Assembly (NCBI GenBank): GCA_963971425.1
Contig: OZ020525.1
Coordinates: forward strand, 17,242,187-17,306,186
Origin: Bryoerythrophyllum caledonicum
Taxonomy: Eukaryota > Streptophyta > Bryopsida > Pottiales > Pottiaceae
Reading direction: 5' to 3'
DNA: 64,000 bases
Part shown: piece after piece, positions 51,826 to 62,702 of the stretch
Numbering within the stretch: the stretch's first letter is position 1
Layout: each line of letters opens with the position of its first letter
Translations under genes and position numbers: made by a program
The notes under the pieces: model-generated
Database searches by the model: none
The model's input: the letters and a program-made list of their open reading frames with translations, nothing else
What the model was told of the DNA's origin: nothing

Positions 51826-53136
51826 TTGAAGAGCACAAGAACTGGAGACCCACTTACACACCGAACGAAGAAATTCCTCGTCCCTCCAGTTGCAGCTCCT
51901 GCTCGCCGCTGCACTACAAGGACGTCGACACATTCCCGCGCCGCTGTACCCTCGACAGAAGACAACAAATTCAGTAAGACCTTGTCCTTCCAACAAAGCG
52001 CAGCAGATCTAAGAAGCTACTCCATATCAATCATTGACAGACGGCTGCAAGTTACCTCCAAACCCCAATTCGTACATGTGAAGGAAGTAAGTCCATGGAA
52101 TCGGGGAGCACCGTCGCACCTCCAGGCAGCCGTCGACTCCTCTTCTACAGCTCGCATCTGCAACAGAAGCAAGTCGCCGCGACTCCCTTGCATCCCCCAC
52201 GAACGACGTTGTGGTCGAAGGCTGCCCTGCAGCACAAACTTCAACACAAGAACGCATGAATACAGACGTATTTGGAGGGCAGCGAAAGAGCACGCGCATA
52301 CAGCACACGAGCACGAGAGATTGAGAATGCCTAAGAGAAGCAGGGCAAACCAAAATCGACAGGCTGCGCACGAGTGTGAGGAACACGGGCGTGTGAACTT
52401 AGGGTTTGCATGGTGTGGAGGACACGAGTTGGGGAACAAGCATGCTCCTGTACACCGGTGGACAAGGCCAAAAGACTACAAGCACCGGAAGTTTGCTATA
52501 GACAGCTGGAGCTCAGGAGGATACCGTGGGTGGAGTGCGCATGAGGGTGGGTGCAAGCACCGAAAGTTTGATACAGACAGCCGGAGCCCTAGAGGAGTCC
52601 GAGGGTGGTCTGCGCACGAGGGTGGGTGCAAGCGCCGTAAGTTTACTACAAACAGCCGGAGCTCTGGAGGAGATCGTAGGTGGATTGCGGATGAGGGAGG
52701 GTGGGCACACTTAGGGTCTGCGCGACAGAACGGGAGGGTAGACTTGAAGTCTGCTCGGCATAGTGGGCAGAAAGAGCGAAGCGAGACTCCCAAGCCACAG
52801 GGCTGCGAGCACCGCAAGACTGAGCCAGAGGACTGGAAGAATGGAGGAGACCATAGGCGGGCAGAATACAAGCAACAAGAGCAATCGAGATTCGCCTACG
52901 AGCATTGGTGGCCTGGAAGCAAGAGCGGGAGGCAGCAATGGACACTGAACCAAAATAGAAGGAAGAAGTCAAGAGAGATTTGGTGGATTGCTCGTATAAT
53001 TTGGGAGATAAAAGAGAATGATCTAAACAAGAGGAAGAAGGCTGCGAGGACCTGCTGGAAGGTGAACGAGTGCCTCAAAAACGTCAAATCCAGACAATCA
53101 GGTCAAAATCTCCTCTCACCCCCCACTAGTTGTTAG
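51826..53136 (+). CDS. uncertain 436-codon frame with a 25-residue tandem repeat
   Basis: A long open frame, but the opposite strand is also open and composition is strongly Arg/Ser/His biased, so coding is unsure. Three 75-base units start at 52479, 52554 and 52629 and read about 25 residues each, with HRKF ... D/N-SxSxGG ... GWSAHEGGCK conserved. Differences between units fall in all codon positions. No domain is recognised. It could equally be a transposon or non-coding transcript with a minisatellite. Confidence 0.3.
   Translation: MKSTRTGDPLTHRTKKFLVPPVAAPARRCTTRTSTHSRAAVPSTEDNKFSKTLSFQQSAADLRSYSISIIDRRLQVTSKPQFVHVKEVSPWNRGAPSHLQAAVDSSSTARICNRSKSPRLPCIPHERRCGRRLPCSTNFNTRTHEYRRIWRAAKEHAHTAHEHERLRMPKRSRANQNRQAAHECEEHGRVNLGFAWCGGHELGNKHAPVHRWTRPKDYKHRKFAIDSWSSGGYRGWSAHEGGCKHRKFDTDSRSPRGVRGWSAHEGGCKRRKFTTNSRSSGGDRRWIADEGGWAHLGSARQNGRVDLKSARHSGQKERSETPKPQGCEHRKTEPEDWKNGGDHRRAEYKQQEQSRFAYEHWWPGSKSGRQQWTLNQNRRKKSREIWWIARIIWEIKENDLNKRKKAARTCWKVNECLKNVKSRQSGQNLLSPPTSC
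52479..52703 (+). repeat. 75-bp tandem repeat, three units
   Basis: Units 52479-52553, 52554-52628 and 52629-52703 share CAAGCxCCGxAAGTTT at the start and GAGGGTGGGTG or GAGGGAGGGTG at the end. A multiple of three keeps the frame open. Confidence 0.8.
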
Positions 53137-53520
53137 TCTCTATTATCAATGGGTTTATTTTGCAAACCCATGGACATTCGCACAAATTGTTTATAAATAT
53201 TTATTTACTTGAGGAGGTGACCTATTTTCTGGCACCTCCCATGTGTGTGTGTGTGCTGAAAATATTAGGCAACATAATATCCCCCCATTTAACACCTTCT
53301 TCTTCCATAAGATGGTGCAAATGGTCATAAATGAATGGGGTATACTTTGCATAAGATGTAAACCAATGATGTTGTGAGTAAGTACTTCTTCTTAACTACA
53401 AACTCTCAAATAGGCCCACAACTTAATTTGTGGAATGAGGTTTTAGTTAAGGTGATAAGAAGTCATTTGAATGGCAAAAACAAATACAAACTCCAATTCT
53501 TTTTTCTTGTTATGTACAGA
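53137..53520. other. non-coding, likely LINE 5' region
   Basis: AT-rich, no gene. It probably includes the 5' untranslated part of the LINE, whose exact left end is not visible. Confidence 0.35.
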
Positions 53521-55160
53521 ATGGCGTCATCATCAAGTATTGCATCTGCCTCCAAAAATCTTTTTTCTGATAGTCAAATGATTGAAGTAGAAGTTCTGAG
53601 TCAAAAAAGGTCTAGTGGTGCCCAAATTCTTTCCAGCCAAAAGAAGGTTAAGGGCAAAGAAATTCATGAATTTTAACGCCCTCCCTTTTGGCTGGGATTT
53701 CACGCACTAAACTCACTTGCCATGGACAAAAACCTCCCTATGGAACCAAAACATTCCGTGAGCCAAATGGTTAGAATGGATATAAGTCATGAGGAAGCAC
53801 TGGAATGTAATGTGTCCAACCCCGCCTTCCCATATGTCGTTCAGGAAGAATGGCCTTCCAAAAGAAATGATAAGGAAGGGGGAAATCATTACAATCTAAC
53901 ACAACTCCCCCATGAACTTGAGATTGATGAAAACGGGTTTGCACTCGATTATCATATTGCCATCTTCTTTGAGCTAGGGGAACTTGTGATACTAAAAGAT
54001 GATGTGATGGCAATGGTTGTTGCAAGATTGAAACACATGAACATTGTAGTCGGAGATGTACTTGGTGAACCCATTGCAATCATGTGTTATCATGGGTCAA
54101 AGAGATGGAGTGGAGCAATCAAAATACACCTCAAAGATCCTAAAACGGATGGGACGGGGCTCTTACAAGGTCTCCATCCATTTATCCTTAAGTTGGATAA
54201 ACAAATCTGTAGGGGGAAAGTGCGTAAATCCTTTGACTCCATTGCCATTGCAGGTTTACTCTCTATAAGAGTAAATAGTGCAAACCTAAAAGGTAAGAAG
54301 TGGTATAATTTGTTTGAGGAAGTTGTCATGGATGGTTTTTCTAGAGGTCTAGATTTTGAAGTGACCAATATCCAAAAACATGAAGGGGCGGACTTTGCTT
54401 GGATCAAAGCACCGTCACCAGATGAAGCAGAAGGATAAGGTCACTCAAAATTTCCTTTTCCAATGAGCTTATGGAAGCATCATTTGCAAGCAAGGAAAAG
54501 ATGTCGGAAGATGACAAGGCTAAGAAAAACGCCGTAGTCTTAATTGTCAAAAATTTAAACAAAACCAAATCCATTTCATCACTAGAAGAGGGCATCAAAG
54601 CATACATGGGTGAAAGAAATGTGGCGGGTGTCTTCTTTCGGTTGGAAAATAGTAATCATATAGGGTCTTGCAATATTCAATGTCTTAATGCAGCTGTATA
54701 CAAAAAGTTTGTCAAACAAAATGCAATAATATTAGGAAAATATGTCGAGTTTTGCCCCCATCCAAAAAGCTTGGATGGAATAAACGCACCAACATCCGAG
54801 GACCTTACACGGCTTGGCTTCACTGATGTGAATACCGCCCTAGCCAATATTGTGCAAGCTTTGGAAAATGCACCAGCACAAAACTTCACTAAATCAGACC
54901 TCAACCGAATGGTTGAGGAAGCTGTAAACAAAGGTGCAGTGACAACATTGGGGGAAATAAGGAAAGAAATGAGTTTGCTCAAAGACGAGATTGTGGAGGA
55001 AGAAGGAGTATATGCGGACAAAGTCCAAGCCGAATCAAATAGAAACTCAAGAGTCCAAATAGCCCTCCTTCAAAAACAAATGAGGATTACCTTGGAAACC
55101 CTTCAAGCCGACCACCCCGATACACTCGAAATCGAAGGCAATATGGACATGTCAAACTAG
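53521..55160 (+). pseudogene. LINE ORF1, RNA-binding-like protein
   Basis: Starts MASSSSIASASKN at 53521; TAA at 53674 interrupts, then the same frame continues from about 53677 to 54438, and a frameshift near 54436 joins 54471-55160. The middle holds a beta-alpha pattern (VVGDVLGEPIAIMCYHG), and 54535-54780 looks like an RRM-type fold (VVLIVKNLNKTKSISSLEEG, GKYVEFCPHP). The tail is a coiled coil (about 54930-55110). LINE ORF1 proteins coat the element RNA; the role here is inferred from position and fold-like pattern. Confidence 0.5.
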
Positions 55161-55330
55161 CATTGACCAATGTAGCGGCGGGAAAAACACCACTTAAAGT
55201 ATATTTATATACTATAAACAAAAAACTTAAAACAAAAATATATAAAGTATCCCTAGATACTATAATACTAAAAACCAAAATTACTAACAAAACACTAATT
55301 AATAACCACAAAACCAAAATAGTTGTATTT

Positions 55331-55335
<5 letters not shown>

Positions 55336-55365
<30 letters not shown>

Positions 55366-55368
55366 CCC
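55336..55368 (+). repeat. (AAC)11 microsatellite
   Basis: Eleven AAC units in the stretch between ORF1 and the endonuclease; translated as poly-Asn, poly-Thr or poly-Gln depending on frame. Confidence 0.9.
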
Positions 55369-55410
55369 ACACTCCTCCCACCAGTAACCATAAACATTAG
55401 TCACTGCAAA

Positions 55411-55456
55411 CTATTAATTATACTTTGTGGAGACATAGAAACTAACCCCCGGCCCA
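55411..55456 (+). other. 2A-like motif at the start of LINE ORF2
   Basis: Reads LLIILCGDIETNP in one frame and GP in the next: the 2A core D-x-E-x-N-P-G-P after a hydrophobic stretch, broken by one extra C in the run C5 at 55446-55450. 2A peptides cause ribosomes to skip a peptide bond at Gly-Pro. They are known at the front of some animal and trypanosome LINE proteins. The following frame continues from Pro-Met at 55454. Confidence 0.6.
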
Positions 55457-57265
55457 ATGCCAGATGTCTTCCACAATCATCGAAAAACACACAAAATATT
55501 ATCTAAACTATATTTCATACCAAATACTATAAAACTCCACCCCGAACAACACCTAGCATCTTCCTTTGCACCACTTCTAAAAAATAATCACATACTTCAC
55601 CAAACTTATTCCACCCTCTACCCCAATATTTCCCGCTACATACATCAAAAAATCAACAACCACCCATCAACACATATCTTATTCGCCATAATTACCACCC
55701 TCCACCCCTCAATAGACGAATGCAACAATATCACCGACCAACATTCTACCAACACAAATCCAACACATTGGACAAATATACTACTAAACACCCTATCATC
55801 TCTACATAATCCCCCTGAAAGACATATAGATACACTCCACCCATACACCAAATTCCTAGAGGAAAACCAACACCTTTTTGAACACAAAAACTCTCTACAC
55901 AATGACCTATACAACTTTATTCATAGCCAAACCCCACCCCCTTCCCCCCATGAACTACAACAAAAATTTCCCTACTTCCCGCAAAATCTTATTCTCAAAG
56001 CTCTTAGATGCTTTGAACCAATTCATGCTTACACACACCCCACCCTGACACCCACCTACATTTCCCTTCCACTTTGTAACCACGACAATATAGACACTAG
56101 AAGCACATATATAATTACATGGAACGCCGCAACGTTAAACACCGCCTTACCATGCATCCGCAATCTAACCGCCCATACCAACACACCTCCCGCCATAATT
56201 ACAATACAAGAAACTAAACTAACTGCTACTAAATCCACAAAATACATCCAAAAAACATTCCCCGATTATGAACTTATATTTAATGACACTCATTCTCTCA
56301 CAAGATGCATCCAACAGCGAAGGCCATATACACCGGCAAGAGGAGGTCTACTCATGCTCATACACCAATCATATGCCTTCCCTGGGAATATTACTAAAAT
56401 CCCTACCCCGGCTAATATATCACCATATTTTCAAATTATTGAAACTACCAACTGACCCCTCCAACCATGGCTCATTCTTCATCTGTACATGCCCTCGCAC
56501 ATAGAAGACTCTAGACTTATTCCGGAAATCCAAAATTCCATCACTTCACAAATAAATACACACACTAACCATACAATAATACTTTGCGGAGACTTTAACC
56601 GTGATATCGCCCTTATTGGACGACAAAATGGAGAGGTTTTTTCCCCCCCACTTGACATAGACTATCAATGGAAAAATTACACGGATAACCTAGAATTATA
56701 TCTAATCCCAACCAACACACAATACTCTCGCCAAGGTGGACTTAATTACACACACACTAGCCTAATTGATGGATTTTACATTAAAACACCTAAACATACC
56801 CGATATACATCTACCACAAATACCACAACCAACTTAAACTCGGACCACTTTCCAATCCAACTTAATATACCTCACAACACCCTTATAAGTAGACCTCCGA
56901 CAAACACTAACTCAAATGAAACTAAAATACTAAACCCCATCCCAAAAGAAAACCTATATAACTTTAATACAACATTCTTTGAAAAAAACTCACTACAAAT
57001 AGACTCCCTTACAGATATTCTTTCTAACCACCAACACCTTACACACATACAATGGCAAGAAGCTTGCACGACTCTTGACAAACTTATTAATGAAATTTCT
57101 ACCACATTAGAAAAAACTTGTAAAGCACGCCCAATTCCACAACTCACACCTCGAACCTCAAAACAAGGGGGATATCTCCCAAGAAAACTAGCCAAAAAGT
57201 GGAAACAACATCTTATCACATACCACACTATTTGTAAAACAATTTATATTGCTAAAACTATCTAG
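55457..57265 (+). pseudogene. LINE ORF2, APE-type endonuclease region
   Basis: One frame, interrupted only by TGA at 56453, carries an apurinic-type endonuclease that nicks the target DNA to prime reverse transcription. The signature residues are TWNAATLN (about 56116), ITIQETKL (about 56197), LCGDFNRDI (about 56582) and SDHFPIQL (about 56839), all catalytic side chains present. The first 200 residues (His/Asn/Pro-rich) are unrecognised. TAG at 57263 ends the stretch. Confidence 0.8.
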
Positions 57266-58834
57266 AATTGGCGAACCCACCCCATACTCTCTGAGATACA
57301 AAACCTTCGTCATCCTCAAATCCCACAAGTACCACTATCCAACACCCCTCACGAAGACTGGCTAAAAGACATTGCAATCATTGCAAAAACTGCCAACAAA
57401 GATGCTCGGAAAATTACCACAAAATATGCAAGAGAATGTGTTAAAAAAGCCATTTCTAAGTATCGTCAATTATGCGAAAATATCCCCAAAAAAATTAATA
57501 GAAAAGTCTTCAAAAATAACACAAACCCGCCACTGGATTGTATTTTAGATCAAAACAATAACATCCTAACCAGCCCAGAAGACATAGCAAACAAAATACA
57601 TTTCCAACAATCCATAAACAATAGACCATCCACCCCTCCATGTCACTTCCAACCACAACATACATCAACATGCACATGCAGAGTTAGGCAATACCCGTGG
57701 CATGGTTTGGACGGATTCACCATTGATAAAAGAGGTGAACCAACAACACCTCTCCACACATATTATAACAAAGACACATACAACATGTGCCTAAAAAATC
57801 TGGGAACCAACAAAGCCCCCGGCCCGGACCATATACCTAGCTCAATTCTAAAAAACATGCCATTAAAATTCCATGACCTACTATCACTATTCTTCCTTCA
57901 CTATTACAAACAAAAATCCATTCCCGCATCTTGGAAAACAAGTTTAACAATCTTATTATACAAAAAAGGCAACCCATCTGTGCTACCTAACCACCGACCT
58001 ATTGCCTTAGCTAACACTATTTACAAGTTATATACCAGCACACTAACATCAATATTATCAGCCTATGGGGAAAAACACCAAATATTACACGAAAGCCAAG
58101 AAGGGTTTAGAGCCGAAAGAAGTACCACACGGCAACTTCAAACCCTCATTGCCACTCTTGAGGATGCAAAATTCACTAATAAAGACATTTACATACTCTA
58201 CATTGACTTCAAAAACGCATTCGGTTCCATTGACCATCCTCGATTGCTAGCCATTATGAGCAACCTTGGATACCCGGAAGACGCAGTCACACTGGTTGGC
58301 AATATATACTCCCAATCTACCACTACATACACTGGAGAATTCTTTGGTAATACACGGCCTATTCCCATCCAACGTGGTACCATCCAAGGCGATACACTGA
58401 GCCCATACCTCTTTATTATTTTTCTAGAACCTCTATTGAGATGGCTTCAAAGAGGTAATAATGGCTACACATTTGGCACCTCAAAAATCACCGTAAACTC
58501 GGCCGCATATGCCGACGATCTAGCGGCCATCTCCGGACATCTTAAATCACTCCAAATTCAATTAGACAAAATAGACAAGTTTTGTCTATGGACCGGAATG
58601 GAACTTGGGGTCCAAAAATGTGCCGTAACTGGATGCCCAAATAAATCCAAAATAAACCCGACCGCCTTCAAAGCCCTTATCCAAGCTACCAATATCCACT
58701 ATCGTAACCAACCAATTCCGGTTCTCAACCAAAACCAACCCTACATATCCCTTGGAATAAACCTAGTCCCCTCGTTAAAATGGAAAATTCAAATTCACGC
58801 TACTACTACAAAACTTATTAAACAATGCAAATAA
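57266..58834 (+). pseudogene. LINE ORF2, reverse transcriptase region
   Basis: Same frame as the endonuclease and open from 57266 to TAA at 58832. Motifs in order: NKAPGPDHIPSSILKNM, NHRPIALANTIYKLYT, LYIDFKNAFGSIDH (first catalytic Asp), RGTIQGDTLSPYLFIIFLEP and AYADDLAAIS with the YADD box at 58508-58519. The catalytic residues are intact. After the stop the thumb-like region continues (VIHPGISYSFYAVPY). Confidence 0.88.
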
Positions 58835-60250
58835 CTTACACTATGCCCAACCACATTGCAACAAAAAATAAAAATGATTGATACAGTCATACATCCGGGT
58901 ATCTCATATAGTTTCTATGCGGTCCCTTATTCCATGCCCGCTATAAACAAACTTGATAAAAAAAATCATAGCCATACAAAAGAAAGTATGCGGACTCCCT
59001 AATTGTACGCCCAATGTCATAACACAACTCCCCCACGAACTATTCGGATTAGAAGCCTTTTGCCTCAAAAATGCCTATCTACGTTGCATTGGAGAACAAC
59101 TCCAAAATGCACTTAACGACAAGGGACGACAAGGACTAATTTACAGTGGACTCCTTCGGCACATCCTTGCCATTTATGGAGGAGCACAATACCTCCAAAG
59201 ACTTAAAAAATCTCATTGCCTTCGGTCTCCCATTACCCGCACACTTTTCCTACTCAAAACAAAAGGCCAAACATTTCTAAAAAGCACACTAGAAGATTTC
59301 CTACTAGGCCCCACGCCGCTCAAACAAAATTGGGCAAATGAAATACATAACCTCCCTAGACTTTACCGACAACTATCCCCCAAACTCCTTCAAAAACTTT
59401 TTTCTGCAAACATTACTGATCTAAAACAAATTACACTACCGAATGGAACACACCTTATGGACGACAAGAGCTACAAAACATTTTACGGTACGCCACACAA
59501 ATTAATAAAAAGTGCACTAAATATTACTAAAAATATTTTGTCATCCTCCATGCCTTCCTATATGCCCCAACCCTTGCACCACTCACGCCCCACCTTACAC
59601 ACTTAAAGACGCGTACATCATTGATCACAATGACATCCACCCCAACATCAACCTCCCATTAATCCCCCTAACCCTGCCACATTCACGACCATATGCCCCT
59701 CCACCACATATATTGAAAAATCCTTCCATACACCCAATAAACAACATAACCGCGCACAAACATAGAAAGTACATTGACTCCAACAACATAAGCAAACAAT
59801 ACACGTCATACTTATGTCATTGGCCCCACAATAACACCACCTACACCAAATGGCTCCCACAAAGAAATCTTTTCCCTTGGCACAACCCAAATACTTCCTT
59901 ACATAACACCGAAATCCTTATACAATACTACCTTCGAACTCAAAACAATTATTACCTAAATATCACACAAACACACGACCCCCAAGCACAACCTTGAGAT
60001 AGAAGATTTGTCACGCCACCTCTTATTATCCCCCTCCTCAACATCTTTACAACGGAATGCAACCCCGAAACTGACATCTTCACACAAACAAATACAATCA
60101 AAATACAACAAGAGGATGCCCACATATACGAAGGTAATGGCAGACACCTAATAACCATACCACTTGCTAGACTACAATGGCTGTGGAACCAATTCACAAC
60201 GCACTACAAACCCCCATTAACATTGAACCAATACCCCAAACATTTGAAAC
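58835..60250 (+). pseudogene. LINE ORF2, region between reverse transcriptase and RNase H
   Basis: Frameshift in the A8 run near 58955 moves the coding sequence to 58953-59606 (KKVCGLPNCTPNVITQLPHE, FLLKTKGQTFLKSTLEDFLL). The second LINE copy shows the same segment (63537-63935). A further shift near 59600 continues through about 59997 and, after a TGA, to about 60250. No catalytic motif is recognised. Confidence 0.6.
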
Positions 60251-61802
60251 CGAAATTGTCTGGCTATACCAAAGATATAAATACCGTATATCCAAAAACG
60301 ACCCCCTCAAAAATGCACACTACACAATACCCAATCCTATCTTAGACTACCTTATTACATCTCTGAATATCACACATTCATACTTCTCATCCCATGTTAC
60401 ATGCTCCACAAAAATTTCAAAATTTTACTCTCCATTCGAACGTGATAAGATTTTTGGTTCTCTTGGAAAAGCCTTTGATTATAGGTGGAGCGGAATAGGC
60501 CTTGCACACCCTCACAACACAGAAGAAACACAACAAGCAATACATTGGGCACGCCTAGCGGCAAACAATGATCCCAACCACAACATCACCATTATCATCA
60601 CTTCCGACACTCAATGGTACCACAACTCTAACCCACACTTAGGCCCATTCCCGGACTCTCACATCATAGTACTATTTGAAGCGGACTCTATGACTTACAA
60701 AGAACCCACTATACCACCGCAAATACAAACACCCCACCTTGAACCAGCAACCCTATATATTCTATATATACATCATCTAACTCGAGAGATAGGTACTCTA
60801 GAAAACCTCACTCATCTCACTTTAATAGCAAAAAATCTAAACATTGACAAGGTTTACACCGCAATTGCCCCTCCCACACCTATTTCAATTCGTGTAAATC
60901 GTAACAAAAAATGGTCTAAAACCCCCCACACAAACATCTCTGCAATACCAATCACCAAACTGAGCCTCTCACTACCCAACTACCAAATCAATACCATCCT
61001 TAAATTTGACCCCAACTTTAGCTACTATACTGACGGCTCCTTCAAAGAACCAACCGAAGTAAGCCTGGGACATTGGCACCGCGAAAAAGCCCGTTATGGG
61101 GTATACAATTCAACCAAACAAATAAAATTAGGCAAAAGACTACATGGACTCCAAAATATTCTAAGAGCCGAAATGACGGCTATACACAAAACCCTTAAGA
61201 TAATCACCACTCAATACCCAAACGAACCGGCTCACGTTTTTACACATTGCATAAATGTATTACATCTCCTAAATACACACATTAAACACCCCACTTTACA
61301 CAGCAGTCACCCGGACAAAACTATCCTCACATCTATGGTTATAATGCTCCAAAATCGCACACAAATCACTACACTCCACAAAGTCCGAGCTCATGCTAAT
61401 ATCCACGGCAATGAACAAGCCGACAAACTAGCAAAGGAAGGAAGAGAAAAAACCCACAAGAATGCCGAACACCCATACGAACACGCCCATGCCACCCCAT
61501 ATTACTTTCATAGATATGAATGGCCCTCTATGGGCGAAACTCCCGACAAAGGCCCCATACGATTCTTGGACAAATACCTCAAAAAACATGATCTTGTAAA
61601 TAACCTGGAAAAACTTATAGAAAATTTCTCCAATATAGATAAATGGACCGGCAATCCAAACATTCACAACGCATTGTCCAACAACTTTTGGAAAAACCCC
61701 ATAATTACGGATCCACATATCACATGCCTAATCAAATTCCGCACCAGACAATACATGCCCGCAAACAACTCTTCTTCGGAATTGAAAGATTTCTTACAAT
61801 AA
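60177..61802 (+). pseudogene. LINE ORF2, RNase H domain
   Basis: About 541 codons with RNase H motifs from 61023: YYTDGSF (Asp at 61032), LRAEMTAIHKTL (Glu), and RAHANIHGNEQADKLAKEG (last Asp). The third position, usually Thr-Asp-Ser, reads Thr-His-Cys (about 61242-61250), so one metal-binding Asp is lost and the domain is likely inactive. RNase H removes the template RNA during second-strand synthesis. Confidence 0.75.
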
Positions 61803-62481
61803 CATGCCCAATTTGCAACACCACGGACCCGGACACATGGCTACATGTCTTACTTAAGTGCCAAAACCCCCATATAAACTCACTAATTGTCAAAAGACAC
61901 AACAAAGCCGTATGGGCTATTCGTAAACTAATTATATCATCAACCAAATCCCGTTGCTTCATTCTCATGAATGCCGTACCTTTAATGACAACCCACAAGA
62001 AAACACGGTCCCTCATTGGCTATTACCATGCGTATGTTGCACTCAAAGATGCCACTGTAATGCAAGATTCAAACCGGACCTACTATATGTTAGAAGACTA
62101 TCATACAAAGACCCCCCACCAAACCACTTAGACCCTAGTCTCACTATCCAGTTTATCGAATTCACATATTGCAATGATAGATTCTCTCCGGACACTATTG
62201 CAAATAAAATAAATAAATATCAACCACTAATTGACGATATCCAAGCACTAGGATGGAAAGTAGACCCCCTCATTGTCATCACCGCGGGTGCTAGAGCCAC
62301 CACCTTCATTCCCTCAATGACAATCCTTGAAGAAACATTTAAAATCCCCATCACTTCAATCAAAACCACTTTTTCAAATATTAACATTATTGCAATTCAA
62401 CATGCTATGTCGATGCTCTTACATAAACAAAAACTTGAAAACAATCAACCCCTTCCTGGCGCTTTGAACTCCCCTCCATAG
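61780..62481 (+). pseudogene. LINE ORF2 C-terminus, Cys/His finger and restriction-like endonuclease signature
   Basis: In one frame: CPICNTTDPDTWLHVLLKC (61804-61860), a C-x2-C ... H-x4-C finger, then VKRHNKAVW. In the next frame after a shift near 62040: RFKPDLLYV (Lys-Pro-Asp at 62071-62079), FIEFTYCNDRF (Glu at 62158) and KINKYQPLI (Lys 62206, Lys-Tyr 62215-62220). Finger, RHN, KPD, an acidic strand residue and K-x2-KY in that order are the layout of the R2-type restriction-like endonuclease. The match is by motif pattern only. Confidence 0.55.
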
Positions 62482-62702
62482 ACTACATTTGCACTTCACC
62501 ATACACGCCCTCCCTCTTTTTGGGACTTTCTCGCACCTATGGTCCTTTGTTCTTGGCTACTTGTTACATAGTGCCTACCCTCGAAAGGGGGAAGTAGTTC
62601 CATACTACTAACCTATGCCCGGTGGGCATGGACTTAGTGGTGGAATGAACGGACACTTTATTCACACTGGCCTCCTAGCGGGGACCGGCGTTCTTCTTCT
62701 TC
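62482..62702 (+). other. LINE 3' untranslated region
   Basis: No ORF. Contains the palindrome-like ATGCCCGGTGGGCAT at about 62616-62630 and GAAAGGGGGAAG, then passes directly into the second LINE copy. No poly-A tail is visible. Confidence 0.5.

Larger units (their letters stand above)
53521..62702 (+). mobile_element. non-LTR retrotransposon (LINE), decayed, about 9.2 kb
   Basis: Order: ORF1 with RNA-binding-like domains, a 2A-like motif, APE-type endonuclease, reverse transcriptase, RNase H, Cys/His finger and a C-terminal restriction-like endonuclease signature. ORF2 is broken by stops at 56453 (TGA), 57263 (TAG) and 58832 (TAA) and frameshifts near 55446, 58955, 60250, 61780 and 62040. 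The copy is not autonomous. Its 3' end is set by the start of a second copy at about 62703. Confidence 0.85.
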
